64,000 nucleotides of DNA from Salinicola socius (GCF_001937195.1 NZ_MSDO01000010.1:62001-126000), one strand, 5' to 3'; numbered from the stretch's first letter, positions 26,629 through 35,604 are shown. Numbers and translations: made by a program. Notes: generated by a model not told the origin, from the letters alone.

Positions 26629-28230
26629 TCACTCCTTGTCAACGCGCTGGAGCGCGGCAGCGTCATTCCCTCGCTGGGCCTCATCGATGGCGGCCTGGCG
26701 GCCGGAGATCAGCTCCTTGACGCCTGAAGCCAGAACGAGGACGAACAGGAACACCACGAAGAATCCGCCGGCCGCCGCCAGATACTTGATGCCATCGACA
26801 CCCTGTTCCCCGCCCCCAAAGGCCACCATGACGTAAGCGATGACGCTGATCGACACACCCCACAGAATTTTCTGAAAGGTGGGTGATTCATCGTCGGCGG
26901 TCATGCCTCGAGTGCAAATCGTCGCGATCGTCGCCGACATCGAATCCGCCGCCGTGGCAAATGACAGGATCAGCGCGAGGATCGTTGCCGGTACCAACAA
27001 CCAGGCCAGCGGTAGTTGGTGTAGAAAGCCCCACAGGCCCGCCACGGCCCCGTCTTGCGTGATGATCGCAGCCAGATCGAGCGTGCCATCCAACTGCCAC
27101 TTGATCGCGCTGCCACCCCAGACCGTGAACCAGACGATGCCAAAAATGGCTGGCAGCACCCAGTTGATCATCAGGAACTCTCGCAACGTGCGTCCGTAGG
27201 AGATGCGCGCCAGAAATAGCCCCATCAGCGGCGCGTAGGCGATCCAGATCGACCAGTCGTACATTGTCCACCAGGTCACCAGCGCTTCCCCACCCAGTTC
27301 CTTGGTGTCGAAAGACCAACTGAAGAAGTTGTCGAACCAGTAACCGATGCTGGTCATCGACAGGTTCAACATGTAGACCACCGGCCCGACGATCAGCAGC
27401 AGCGCCAGCATGCCGTAGTAGAGATAGGCATTGAGCGAGGAGAGATAGCGAATACCGCGCTTGAGTCCTGACACCGAAGAGGCGATGAAGATCACCGTAA
27501 TGATGGCCACCAGCACCAACCAGGCGGTTGGTCCGACACTGACGCCATACTCTTCCTGAACCCCGGAGCCAATCAGGGCAACGCCGGCACCCAACGAAGA
27601 CGCCAAACCGAGTGCAATCGCCAGCACTGACACGATATCGATAATGGCGGTGATTGCCGGCCGACGGTGATGATCGCCAATAATCGGCGAAATCGCCGCG
27701 GATATCGAAAATCGTTGGCGGCGATTGTAGTGCATGTACGCAATCATCATGCCGACCACGGCATACATGGCGTAGGGAATGAAGCTCCAGTTATGGAAAC
27801 TGCGCGCCAGCGCGAACACGGCGGACTCGCCACTGCCCGGCGCGAAGGCCTGATTATCGATTTCGCCATAGACATTACCCATATAGATGATGGGTTCATT
27901 GACGGCGTAGGTCACCACGCCCGTCGCAATGCCGCCAGTCAGCGCCATGGCGAAGGTCGACATCAGCGAAAACTTTGGCTTGGCTTCCGGCCCGCCAAGT
28001 CGAATATTCCCGACCTTCGAGAAAAATACGAAACCAACCACAGCCAGAGCCGCCATGGCGACCAGCTGGTAGAGCCAGGCAAAGTCGGACAGCGTGAAAT
28101 AGAAAATCTTCTGCGTGACGTCGATCAGCAGTTCGTTGTCGACCAGACCGATGATCGCGGCGACGGCAACGATCAAGAACGTCGGGATGAACACGCTGAG
28201 CTTGATACTTCTTGGAGCGGGTTTTGACAT
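26629..28230 (-). CDS. BCCT-family transporter within the hut operon
   Basis: A 533-aa secondary transporter with twelve predicted helices of the betaine/carnitine/choline family. The two segments forming the aromatic substrate box are altered: the TM4 region reads HNWSFIPYAMYAVVG where betaine carriers have HWGxHAWAIYxxVG, and the TM8 region reads WTMYDWSIWIAYAP where BetP has WTTFYWAWWISWSP. Several box Trp are thus Tyr or Ile and an Asp is introduced. Together with its place between hutU and hutH this suggests histidine, urocanate or an N-methylated histidine rather than glycine betaine as substrate. Substrate is inference; family is firm. The start follows CAGGG. Confidence 0.92.
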   Translation of the reverse strand: MSKPAPRSIKLSVFIPTFLIVAVAAIIGLVDNELLIDVTQKIFYFTLSDFAWLYQLVAMAALAVVGFVFFSKVGNIRLGGPEAKPKFSLMSTFAMALTGGIATGVVTYAVNEPIIYMGNVYGEIDNQAFAPGSGESAVFALARSFHNWSFIPYAMYAVVGMMIAYMHYNRRQRFSISAAISPIIGDHHRRPAITAIIDIVSVLAIALGLASSLGAGVALIGSGVQEEYGVSVGPTAWLVLVAIITVIFIASSVSGLKRGIRYLSSLNAYLYYGMLALLLIVGPVVYMLNLSMTSIGYWFDNFFSWSFDTKELGGEALVTWWTMYDWSIWIAYAPLMGLFLARISYGRTLREFLMINWVLPAIFGIVWFTVWGGSAIKWQLDGTLDLAAIITQDGAVAGLWGFLHQLPLAWLLVPATILALILSFATAADSMSATIATICTRGMTADDESPTFQKILWGVSISVIAYVMVAFGGGEQGVDGIKYLAAAGGFFVVFLFVLVLASGVKELISGRQAAIDEAQRGNDAAALQRVDKE

Positions 28231-28301
28231 TTTTATACCCTGACACGAAAGGCTGAAGGTCCGCGTGAAACCGCCACCACGCGACCAATGTCGTCAATGA
28301 A

Positions 28302-28322
28302 ACCGGGGAGAGCCTCCCCGGT
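28302..28322 (-). terminator. Intra-operon hairpin between hutU and the BCCT gene
   Basis: ACCGGGGA (28302-28309) pairs with TCCCCGGT (28315-28322); on the minus strand it is followed by TTCATTG. It lies 20 bp after the hutU stop. The poor T tract suggests a leaky terminator or an RNA-stabilising hairpin that would keep hutU levels above the rest of the operon. Confidence 0.5.
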
Positions 28323-28341
28323 GATTTCCGGAGTCGATGGC

Positions 28342-30009
28342 CTACTTGATCATCGGCAGATCGAGACCTTGCGCCTTGGCGCAATCGATGGCGACGTCAT
28401 AACCCGCATCGGCGTGGCGCATGACGCCGGTGGCGGGGTCGTTGTGCAAGACACGGGCAATGCGACGCGCGGCATCGTCGCTACCGTCGCAGACGATCAC
28501 CATGCCCGAGTGCTGAGAGAAGCCCATGCCGACACCGCCGCCGTGATGAAGAGAGACCCAGGTCGCCCCGCTGGCAGTATTGAGCAGCGCATTGAGCAGT
28601 GGCCAATCGGAGACGGCGTCAGAGCCATCCTTCATGCTTTCGGTTTCCCGATTGGGACTGGCCACCGAACCGGAGTCGAGATGATCGCGTCCAATGACCA
28701 CGGGCGCGGAGAGTTCGCCACTACGCACCATTTCGTTGAACGCCAATCCCAGCTTCGCGCGCAGACCCAGACCCACCCAGCAGATACGTGCAGGTAGTCC
28801 CTGGAAACTAATGCGCTCGCGGGCCATGTCGAGCCACCGGTGCAGATGCTCGTCATCGGGGATCAGTTCCTTGACCTTGGCATCGGTCTTGTAGATGTCT
28901 TCCGGGTCACCAGACAGCGCCACCCAACGAAACGGGCCGATGCCGCGGCAAAACAGCGGGCGAATATACGCCGGCACGAAACCCGGGAAGTCGAAAGCAT
29001 TGGAGACACCTTCATCCTGGGCCATCTGTCGGATGTTGTTGCCGTAATCGAAAGTCGGCACGCCCTGCTCGGCGAACGCCAGCATGGCGCGCACGTGCTC
29101 CGCCATCGACGCCTTGGCGGCTGCAATGACCATCTGCGGCTCGGTCTTGCTGCGCGCTCGATAGTCCTCCCAACGCCAGCCGGCCGGCAGATAACCGTTG
29201 AGCGGATCGTGGGCACTGGTCTGGTCCGTGACCATATCTGGCCGCACGCCACGGCGAACCAGTTCAGGCAAAATCTCGGCGGCGTTGCCGTGCAAGGCGA
29301 TGGAAACCGCCTTGCCTTCGGCGGTGTAGCGCTCGATCCGGGCCAATGCGTCGTCCAGGTCATCCGCCTGCTCATCGACATAGCGCGTGCGCAGCCGAAA
29401 GTCGATGCTCGACTGCTGGCACTCGATGTTGAGCGAACAGGCGCCCGCCAACGTTGCCGCCAGCGGCTGCGCCCCGCCCATGCCTCCAAGCCCTGCCGTC
29501 AGGACCCAGCGCCCGGAGAGCTTGCCGTCGTAGTGCTGACGTCCGGCCTCGACGAATGTCTCGTAGGTGCCTTGCACGATTCCCTGAGAGCCGATGTAGA
29601 TCCATGATCCGGCGGTCATCTGACCGTACATCATCAACCCCTTGGCATCGAGCTCGTTGAAGTGCTCCCAATCGGCCCAGTGTGGGACCAGGTTGGAGTT
29701 GGCGATGAGAACGCGTGGCGCATCGAGGTGAGTCTTGAAGACGCCGACCGGTTTGCCCGACTGAACCAGGAGCGTCTCGTCCACTTCCAGTGTTTTCAGC
29801 GTCGAAACGATCTTGTCATAGCACTCCCAGTCCCGCGCGGCACGACCGATACCACCGTAGACGACCAGCTCTTTCGGGTTTTCGGCCACATCCGGATCGA
29901 GATTGTTCATCAGCATGCGCATCGGCGCTTCGGTCAGCCAGCTTTTGGCAGTCACTGTCGAACCGCGTGGGGCACGGATGTCGACGTCGCGGAAACGGAA
30001 ATCAGTCAT
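28342..30009 (-). CDS. hutU: Urocanate hydratase HutU
   Basis: HutU adds water to urocanate using tightly bound NAD+, giving 4-imidazolone-5-propionate. The 555-aa length is standard. Landmarks: [65 protein letters not shown] (NAD binding), [25 protein letters not shown] with the catalytic-site Cys and [14 protein letters not shown]. First gene of the leftward hut operon, with GGAG 6 bases before ATG 30009; a second ATG at 30024 is less likely. A HutC operator sits in its promoter at 30076. Confidence 0.97.
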   Translation of the reverse strand: MTDFRFRDVDIRAPRGSTVTAKSWLTEAPMRMLMNNLDPDVAENPKELVVYGGIGRAARDWECYDKIVSTLKTLEVDETLLVQSGKPVGVFKTHLDAPRVLIANSNLVPHWADWEHFNELDAKGLMMYGQMTAGSWIYIGSQGIVQGTYETFVEAGRQHYDGKLSGRWVLTAGLGGMGGAQPLAATLAGACSLNIECQQSSIDFRLRTRYVDEQADDLDDALARIERYTAEGKAVSIALHGNAAEILPELVRRGVRPDMVTDQTSAHDPLNGYLPAGWRWEDYRARSKTEPQMVIAAAKASMAEHVRAMLAFAEQGVPTFDYGNNIRQMAQDEGVSNAFDFPGFVPAYIRPLFCRGIGPFRWVALSGDPEDIYKTDAKVKELIPDDEHLHRWLDMARERISFQGLPARICWVGLGLRAKLGLAFNEMVRSGELSAPVVIGRDHLDSGSVASPNRETESMKDGSDAVSDWPLLNALLNTASGATWVSLHHGGGVGMGFSQHSGMVIVCDGSDDAARRIARVLHNDPATGVMRHADAGYDVAIDCAKAQGLDLPMIK

Positions 30010-30070
30010 GGGAACTCCAAGCAATCGATACGCAACGAGAATGAATGGCCGCGGTTGCGGATGACCCTAT

Positions 30071-30098
30071 TGAATATGTATATACATTACGCTGTCAA
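30071..30098 (-). promoter_or_regulatory. Promoter of hutU with HutC site in the spacer
   Basis: On the minus strand TTGACA (30093-30098) and TATTCA (30071-30076) are separated by 16 bp and the HutC palindrome fills most of that spacer, about 67 bp upstream of the hutU start. Repressor and RNA polymerase could not bind together. Confidence 0.6.
30076..30087. promoter_or_regulatory. HutC operator 1 (ATGTATATACAT)
   Basis: A perfect 12-bp palindrome containing TGTATATACA, the core known for HutC sites in pseudomonads and enterobacteria. It controls the leftward hutU operon. Urocanate is the usual inducer for HutC. Confidence 0.88.
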
Positions 30099-30203
30099 AT
30101 ACTAGCGTCGCTATGGCGAACCTTCAGCTCGAACACGCCAAAAATCCCAAAAATAGTGCAACAACCGGCTATACGCACCTTTATAGCGCATAAAAACCCC
30201 CAC

Positions 30204-30232
30204 TTGAACTGTCACCACCGCCGCGATATATG
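30204..30232 (+). promoter_or_regulatory. Promoter of hutF overlapped by HutC site
   Basis: TTGAAC (30204-30209) and TATATG (30227-30232) with a 17-bp spacer lie 36 bp before the hutF ATG; the -10 runs into the HutC palindrome at 30231-30240. Confidence 0.55.
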
Positions 30233-30240
30233 TATATACA
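30231..30240. promoter_or_regulatory. HutC operator 2 (TGTATATACA)
   Basis: A 10-bp palindrome within ATATGTATATACAAA, 28 bp before the hutF start. The same core occurs at 30076 and 34631, the three occurrences of this core that I noticed in the window, all in hut promoters. Confidence 0.87.
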
Positions 30241-30267
30241 AAATCCAAATCCAAGGATAACTCGTCG

Positions 30268-31638
30268 ATGTCCAGAACCTACTTCGCCCCTGCCGCGCTT
30301 CTGCCTGACGGGTGGCACCATCATGTCCGAATCCGTGTCGATGATCAGGGGATGATCGAGAGTATCGGGAGCGATGCCACGGCCGACGATGCCGAGTGCC
30401 TGAAAGGACCCGTGCTTCCAGGTATGCCCAATCTTCACTCCCATGCCTTCCAACGTGCCATGGCCGGCATGGCGGAGGTGGGATCGGCCAGGCCAGACAG
30501 CTTCTGGAGCTGGCGGGACAACATGTACGCGCTGGTCGACCGGCTCACGCCAGACCAGGTGGCGGTGATCGCCCGTGCGCTTTACGTCGAGATGCTCAAG
30601 GGCGGCTACACCCAAGTCAGTGAATTTCATTACCTGCATCATGCCCCCTCCGGCCAGCCCTATGCGGGCCCCCAGGCCATGTCCGAGGCACTGCTGGAGG
30701 CGTCGGCCAGCAGCGGTATCGGCATGACATTGCTGCCGGTCATGTATGCCCACAGCGACTTCGGCGGCAAGCCGCCAACCCAAGGCCAGCGGCGCTTCGT
30801 TCATACAGTCGATGCCTACCTGCGCCTGCTGGATGAGCTGGACACGCGGTGCCAGGCCGATTCGCGTCACACTCTCGGCATTGCGCTGCACTCGTTGCGC
30901 GCGGTAACCCCTGAAGAGATCGCTGAAGTACTCGCCGCCAACCCGACTGGGCCCCGTCACATTCACGTGGCAGAACAGCAGAAGGAGGTCCAGGCCAGTC
31001 TTGCCTGGTCCGGTCAGCGTCCCGTGCAGTGGCTGTTGGACAACGTCGATATCGACGAGCGCTGGTGCTTGATTCATGCCACGCATCTCGACGACAGCGA
31101 GGTCCGCGGATTGGCCGACAGCGGCGCCGTCGCCGGACTTTGCCCCACCACCGAAGCCAATCTTGGCGATGGATTCTTTCGCGGCGAGATGTATGCCGCT
31201 CGGAGTGGCCGCTGGGGCATCGGCTCGGATAGTCATGTATCCCTGAACGTCGTCGAGGAGTTGCGTCTGCTGGAATATGGGCAACGTCTGACAACGCAGC
31301 GTCGCAACGTGCTGCAGAGTGAGCATCAGCGCAGCGTCGGCGACTGGCTATATACCCAGGCAGTCGCCGGTGGCGCTCAGGCATCGGGACAACCGATTGG
31401 CGCGCTAGCGCCCGGCAAACGCGCCGACTGGATCGTGCTGGACGGAAACGACCCTTACCTCGCCACCACCAGCGACGGCAACCGGATGGGGCGTTGGCTC
31501 TTTGGTGGGTCCCAAGCGCAGATACGAGACGTGATGGTGGCCGGTATCTGGCAGATCGAGAACGGCCATCATGCCCGAGACGATGATAACCAGCGGGATC
31601 TTCGCGACGTATTGCAGGCGCTTCAACGCCTCGACTGA
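30268..31638 (+). CDS. hutF: Formimidoylglutamate deiminase HutF
   Basis: HutF converts N-formimino-L-glutamate to N-formyl-L-glutamate plus ammonia, feeding HutG; its presence marks the five-step hut route. A 456-aa amidohydrolase: GPVLPGMPNLHSHAFQRAMAG (split by length; two metal His), SFWSWRDNMY, VSEFHYLHH, MTLLPVMYAHSDFGG, ALHSLRAV, RHIHVAEQQKE (metal His), LIHATHLD and GIGSDSHVSLN (metal Asp). AAGGAT lies 9 bases before the ATG. It is divergent from hutU across a 258-bp region with two HutC operators, and followed by the yjiH-type gene. Confidence 0.95.
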   Translation: MSRTYFAPAALLPDGWHHHVRIRVDDQGMIESIGSDATADDAECLKGPVLPGMPNLHSHAFQRAMAGMAEVGSARPDSFWSWRDNMYALVDRLTPDQVAVIARALYVEMLKGGYTQVSEFHYLHHAPSGQPYAGPQAMSEALLEASASSGIGMTLLPVMYAHSDFGGKPPTQGQRRFVHTVDAYLRLLDELDTRCQADSRHTLGIALHSLRAVTPEEIAEVLAANPTGPRHIHVAEQQKEVQASLAWSGQRPVQWLLDNVDIDERWCLIHATHLDDSEVRGLADSGAVAGLCPTTEANLGDGFFRGEMYAARSGRWGIGSDSHVSLNVVEELRLLEYGQRLTTQRRNVLQSEHQRSVGDWLYTQAVAGGAQASGQPIGALAPGKRADWIVLDGNDPYLATTSDGNRMGRWLFGGSQAQIRDVMVAGIWQIENGHHARDDDNQRDLRDVLQALQRLD

Positions 31639-31684
31639 CGCCTTCATCGATGACAACAATCAAGAATGCCCTCAGGAATACGCC

Positions 31685-33013
31685 ATGCCATCATCAGCCC
31701 CAGATCCCTTACGCTCACCCAGCCCAACGCCGAAGCAGCTTTTCAAGCTCTTCATTCCCAGCGCGCTCGGCATTCTAGTGTTTTTCGTTCCCATATCGAT
31801 GGATGGCAGACGTACGATCCTGCTGGATCATCTCGTAACCGGCCTTCGTGCGTTGATGGGAAGTGGCGTGACGTTCTACGCGCTGGCAGTCATCCTGGCC
31901 GGTGCCATCTACCCGCTATGGACCCAGCGTTGGCGTACCAGTCACACCGAGACCGTGCTGACGATGTTCAAGATCATCGGTGCGATCGTGGCGATCATTG
32001 CCGTCACTGGCTGGGGGCCAGCGGCGCTGTTCGCGCCGGACATGCTGCCGTTCCTGTTCGACAAACTCGTCATTTCGGTCGGGCTCATCGTGCCGATGGG
32101 TGCGATTTTCCTGGCATTGTTGATCAACTACGGGCTGATGGAAGGTGTCGGTGTACTGTGCCAACCGTTGATGCGGCCCATCTGGCGCACGCCAGGGCGC
32201 TCGGCGATCGATGCCGTGGCTTCTTTCGTCGGCAGCTATTCGATAGGACTGCTCATTACCAACCGGGTCTATCTGGCAGGCCGCTACTCCGCGCGGGAAG
32301 CCGCGATCATCGCCACCGGCTTCTCGACGGTATCGGCAACGTTCATGATTATCGTGGCCAAGACGCTGAACCTGATGTCGATGTGGAATCTCTATTTTTG
32401 GCTGACGCTGCTGATCACTTTTATCGTCACCGCCATCAGCGTGCGCCTGCCGCCGCTGGCCATGATGGATGACCAAAAAGAGGATGCGGAAACCGATGTC
32501 CCTCAAGGACAACGACTGCAACAAGCCTGGCGCGAGAGCTTGGGCGCCGCTGAACGCGCACCGAGACTTGGCGATAGCGTCATGACCAACCTGCGGGAAG
32601 GTATGTTGATGACCATGAGCATCCTGCCTTCCATCCTATCGGTAGGCCTGCTGGGTCTGCTGCTGGCCAAGTACACACCGGTCTTCGAATGGGTGGGGAT
32701 GATTTTCTATCCCTTGATCGCACTCTTCGGTATCGATGAAGCGCACCAACTATCCCAGGCAGTGGCCTCTGGGCTGGCGGAGATGTTTCTACCCGCACTG
32801 CTGATGACCGATGCCTCGCTGCCGGCTCGCTTCACCGCGGGTGTCGTTTCGGTCTCCTCGGTCCTTTTCTTTTCGGCCTCAATACCCTGCATTCTGTCGA
32901 CGCGCATACCGCTGTCGGTAGGCCGAATCGTGATGATCTGGTTGATACGAACACTGCTGAGCCTTGCCCTGGCCATTCCCGCAGGGTTGATGGTCGCCGC
33001 CATCGTCGACTGA
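31685..33013 (+). CDS. YjiH-family membrane protein (nucleoside-recognition/Gate domain)
   Basis: A 442-aa protein with about ten helices and the Gate-type pattern of YjiH proteins: LFIPSALGILVFFVPIS near the N-terminus, FVGSYSIGLLITNRVYLAG, AIIATGFSTVSATFMIIVAK, and QAVASGLAEMFLPALLM. A 56-residue charged cytoplasmic loop sits in the middle (about 265-315). The function of the family is not settled. Located 46 bp after hutF and so under HutC control, it is a candidate histidine or urocanate uptake or glutamate export protein. CAGGAA lies 7 bases before ATG 31685. It converges on hutC. Confidence 0.85.
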   Translation: MPSSAPDPLRSPSPTPKQLFKLFIPSALGILVFFVPISMDGRRTILLDHLVTGLRALMGSGVTFYALAVILAGAIYPLWTQRWRTSHTETVLTMFKIIGAIVAIIAVTGWGPAALFAPDMLPFLFDKLVISVGLIVPMGAIFLALLINYGLMEGVGVLCQPLMRPIWRTPGRSAIDAVASFVGSYSIGLLITNRVYLAGRYSAREAAIIATGFSTVSATFMIIVAKTLNLMSMWNLYFWLTLLITFIVTAISVRLPPLAMMDDQKEDAETDVPQGQRLQQAWRESLGAAERAPRLGDSVMTNLREGMLMTMSILPSILSVGLLGLLLAKYTPVFEWVGMIFYPLIALFGIDEAHQLSQAVASGLAEMFLPALLMTDASLPARFTAGVVSVSSVLFFSASIPCILSTRIPLSVGRIVMIWLIRTLLSLALAIPAGLMVAAIVD

Positions 33014-33076
33014 CAGGCGTCGCGGGCGGAGCTCGGCGCACCGATCGTCGTGCGGGCCGACCGACTCCGCGCCAGG

Positions 33077-33793
33077 TTACCGCCCCGGGGTGTGGGCCAT
33101 CGACCGCAGCTTGTAACGATCCCCGGGGTGCAATAGATGCGCATAACTGATGAGACGGTCTTTCGACCACGTACGACGACGAACGCTCAGGCAGGGAGCA
33201 TTCGCATCCACATCGAGATAATGCGAGGTCATTGGATCCGACAGCACGGCTTCGACGATATGCTCCATGTCACTGATCGGACAGGCTGCGACCAGGATCT
33301 CGTTGGGCGTCTGGTGATGAAAGTCAGCATTCAGATACTCGGGCACCCAGCGGGGATTGACGTAGCGGATTTCCAGCTGGATCGGCATGCCGTCCTCGAG
33401 ATGGACCAGCCGGGAATGAAATAGCGAGCTACCCACTTTCACCCCCATACGCATGGCGATTTCGTCGTCTGCCACCACGCTTTCCAGCACAATCAACCGG
33501 CTGGAATAGGTATGGCCGCGGTCTCGAACTTCGTCAGCGATATTGTTGATCTCGACCAACGGCGACTCTGAGCGGCGGTCGGCGACGAAAGTCCCGATGC
33601 CCGATTGACGCCACAGGTAGCCTTCCTGAACCAGATCGCGAATCGCCTTGTTGGCCGTCATCCGGCTGACACCAAACGTAGCTGCCAGCATTTCTTCTGG
33701 TGGAATCTGATGATCTACCGGGAAATCGCCGCTCTGAATGCGCTCCAGTAAATACTGCTTGATGATCTGATAGCGTGGGGGCTGCCGATTCAC
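33077..33793 (-). CDS. hutC: Histidine utilisation repressor HutC
   Basis: A 238-aa GntR/HutC-family repressor. The winged helix (about residues 1-70) shows YQIIKQYLLERIQSGDF, IPPEEMLAATFGVSRMTANK and LVQEGYLWRQSGIGTFVAD; the UTRA effector domain follows (residues about 95-230) with QLEIRYVNPRWVPEY. It should bind the three TGTATATACA sites and release on urocanate. The GTG at 33793 is chosen for the AAGGAGC seven bases upstream and because it sits at the usual domain start; an ATG at 33838 would add 15 residues overlapping hutD. It lies 51 bp after hutD. Confidence 0.93.
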   Translation of the reverse strand: MNRQPPRYQIIKQYLLERIQSGDFPVDHQIPPEEMLAATFGVSRMTANKAIRDLVQEGYLWRQSGIGTFVADRRSESPLVEINNIADEVRDRGHTYSSRLIVLESVVADDEIAMRMGVKVGSSLFHSRLVHLEDGMPIQLEIRYVNPRWVPEYLNADFHHQTPNEILVAACPISDMEHIVEAVLSDPMTSHYLDVDANAPCLSVRRRTWSKDRLISYAHLLHPGDRYKLRSMAHTPGR

Positions 33794-33844
33794 GCCTGCT
33801 CCTTGTGGTAGGCAAGAGCCTGTAATGAGGGTCATCACTGACAG

Positions 33845-34504
33845 CTACATTCGCTGGAGAGAACTGACAGGATCAAGGTCTGTGGAATGTCTCTTGAGCT
33901 GGACCCCAAAACCGACGAGGCCATGGGCGCTCTCGTCGATCGGTCGAAGGTTTCCCGGCAACGCATGCCCGCACTCGGTCAGCGGGTATCGCAGCGCATC
34001 GCCGGGTCCGACAACGACAGGATTGGGCGTCGACGGATCCAGCATCAAACGCCCACGTGACAGGATATACCAACACTCCTCCCAAGGCGCCTCCCCGCTT
34101 TCGTGCAGCGGCCATGCCCAAGGCTCGCAAAGCATCAAATGCCCATCCCATCGCTTTGCGTCGAACATGAGATTCAAGGCTCGACTCGGCCCGTCAGGTA
34201 ACTCGCACACGACGGGCTCGTCTCCCTCAAAAATCAGCACGTCACCGGTTGCGAGCGTGACCTGACGGTCAGGAAACGACAGCACGACCGGTCTCTCTCC
34301 AAGCACGCCGAAGTGACGCTGGCGTCCTTCAAAACAGGAAAATGCACCCGGATGCTCCAGATCGGCGATCGACATTCGCCAGTTTGGAGACAGACCCTCC
34401 CTGTCACGAGCGACCTCTCGCGTGACGCCACCGCCGTTTTTCCACGGCAAGGCTGTCATGTCATGTGATTGGTAAACAACCCGCTCTTTCTGATAGTCAT
34501 TCAT
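33845..34504 (-). CDS. hutD: HutD/Ves-family cupin protein
   Basis: A 219-aa two-cupin protein of the HutD family, encoded in many hut loci and reported to limit runaway histidine catabolism in Pseudomonas, without a known enzyme activity. Landmarks: ALPWKNGGGVTREVA near the N-terminus, WRMSIADLEHPGAFSCF, RHFGVLGERPVVLSF and GPSRALNLMFDAKRWDG. Transcribed leftward with hutC from the region holding HutC operator 3. The start at 34504 is preferred by family length; an ATG at 34597 would add 31 residues with no match. Confidence 0.9.
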   Translation of the reverse strand: MNDYQKERVVYQSHDMTALPWKNGGGVTREVARDREGLSPNWRMSIADLEHPGAFSCFEGRQRHFGVLGERPVVLSFPDRQVTLATGDVLIFEGDEPVVCELPDGPSRALNLMFDAKRWDGHLMLCEPWAWPLHESGEAPWEECWYILSRGRLMLDPSTPNPVVVGPGDALRYPLTECGHALPGNLRPIDESAHGLVGFGVQLKRHSTDLDPVSSLQRM

Positions 34505-34617
34505 GCCGAAGATCGCATCGCCTTTTTGCTGTGCCCATCCGCCATCCGCGAAACCGCCTCTCTCGCGACCCACGTTCCAGATGGATCGGATGGGCAACTA
34601 TCTTCATGAGTGGCATC

Positions 34618-34655
34618 TCTCGCCCGCATAATGTATATACATTATGCGGGCGAGA
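34618..34655. promoter_or_regulatory. 38-bp perfect palindrome centred on HutC operator 3
   Basis: The HutC core ATGTATATACAT (34631-34642) is extended on both sides by perfect complementarity (outer arm TCTCGCCCGCATA) to a 38-bp palindrome with no central loop. It lies between the divergent hutD-hutC genes and the HutX-like gene. The other two operators lack such arms. It could extrude as a cruciform or, in RNA, form a very stable hairpin. Confidence 0.85.
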
Positions 34656-34719
34656 CTCAACCGACAAGAATAACGTTGAACCAACGCCTACAATGCCAAC
34701 AACCTCACAAGGATATCGA

Positions 34720-35580
34720 ATGTCTCCCATCAGATTACTGCTGGCTGGTGCCAGCCTCGCCATGATCGGCATAGCTCCCGCAGGCGCGGCGGGCAAGCCA
34801 GTCACCATCGGCACCAACAATTGGGCCGAAAACATCGCAATTTCGCATATGTGGCAACAGCTGCTTGGCGAAAAGGGTTACGACGTCACACTCAACGAAG
34901 TCTCGAAGCCGATACTGTTCGGCGGCCTGGCCGAAGGCGACATCGATATCTCGCTTGAAGTGTGGCTGCCGAGCGACAATTCGTTCGTCGAACCCTACAG
35001 CGATCGCATCGATCTCCACGACACTTGGTACGACGATGCTCTCGACGCGCTAGTCGTGCCATCCTACGTCGACGATATCAATTCCGTTGCCGATCTCGAG
35101 CGTCATGCCGAGGATTTCGAGTATCAGGGCGAGCCGACGATCTTCGGCATCGAACCAGGCTCGACGATTGCCGATGAGGCCGACACTGCCATCGAACAAT
35201 ATGCGTTGCCGTTTCGCCAACTCAGTAGTAGTGAGACCGCCATGATGGCGCAGCTCAAGGAAGCGTATCGCGAGAAGCAACCTATCGTCGTGACGCTGTG
35301 GCAGCCGCATTGGGCGTTTGCCGAGTACGACCTCAAGGTGCTTGAAGACCCCAAGAAGACCTTCAGTGCCGGCGAGCAGATCAAGTGGGTATCGCACCAT
35401 GGTTTCGGCGATGACAACCCCGAGCTCAAGGCGATGCTGGATGCCTGGCACATGACACCGGAACAGCTGTCCCAGTTGATGCTGGAAATCGAGAACACGG
35501 GAGACCCTGACAAGGGCGCGGCCCAGTGGATTGCCGATAACCGCGAGTTGGTCGATGGATGGCTCGAGGCAAAGCCATAA
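34720..35580 (+). CDS. HutX/ProX-like periplasmic substrate-binding protein (orphan)
   Basis: A 286-aa OpuAC-family binding protein. A Sec signal peptide covers about residues 1-24 (ending AGAAG); the mature part starts KPVTIGTNNWAENIAISHMW, and includes LFGGLAEGDIDISLEVWLPS, IFGIEPGSTIADEAD and VVTLWQPHWAFAEYDLKVL. In pseudomonads HutX of this family binds histidine as part of HutXWV. Here no permease or ATPase gene accompanies it. HutC operator 3, 78 bp upstream, places it in the hut regulon, so histidine or a histidine betaine is more likely than glycine betaine as ligand. AAGGAT lies 6 bases before the ATG. Confidence 0.9.
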   Translation: MSPIRLLLAGASLAMIGIAPAGAAGKPVTIGTNNWAENIAISHMWQQLLGEKGYDVTLNEVSKPILFGGLAEGDIDISLEVWLPSDNSFVEPYSDRIDLHDTWYDDALDALVVPSYVDDINSVADLERHAEDFEYQGEPTIFGIEPGSTIADEADTAIEQYALPFRQLSSSETAMMAQLKEAYREKQPIVVTLWQPHWAFAEYDLKVLEDPKKTFSAGEQIKWVSHHGFGDDNPELKAMLDAWHMTPEQLSQLMLEIENTGDPDKGAAQWIADNRELVDGWLEAKP

Positions 35581-35604
35581 CTACCGCGACCGGCAGGAGT
35601 GATT

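Noticed and set aside
30181-31326. 381-codon minus-strand frame opposite hutF
   Set aside because: HutF motifs on the plus strand are complete; the reverse frame would also run through a HutC operator and promoter.
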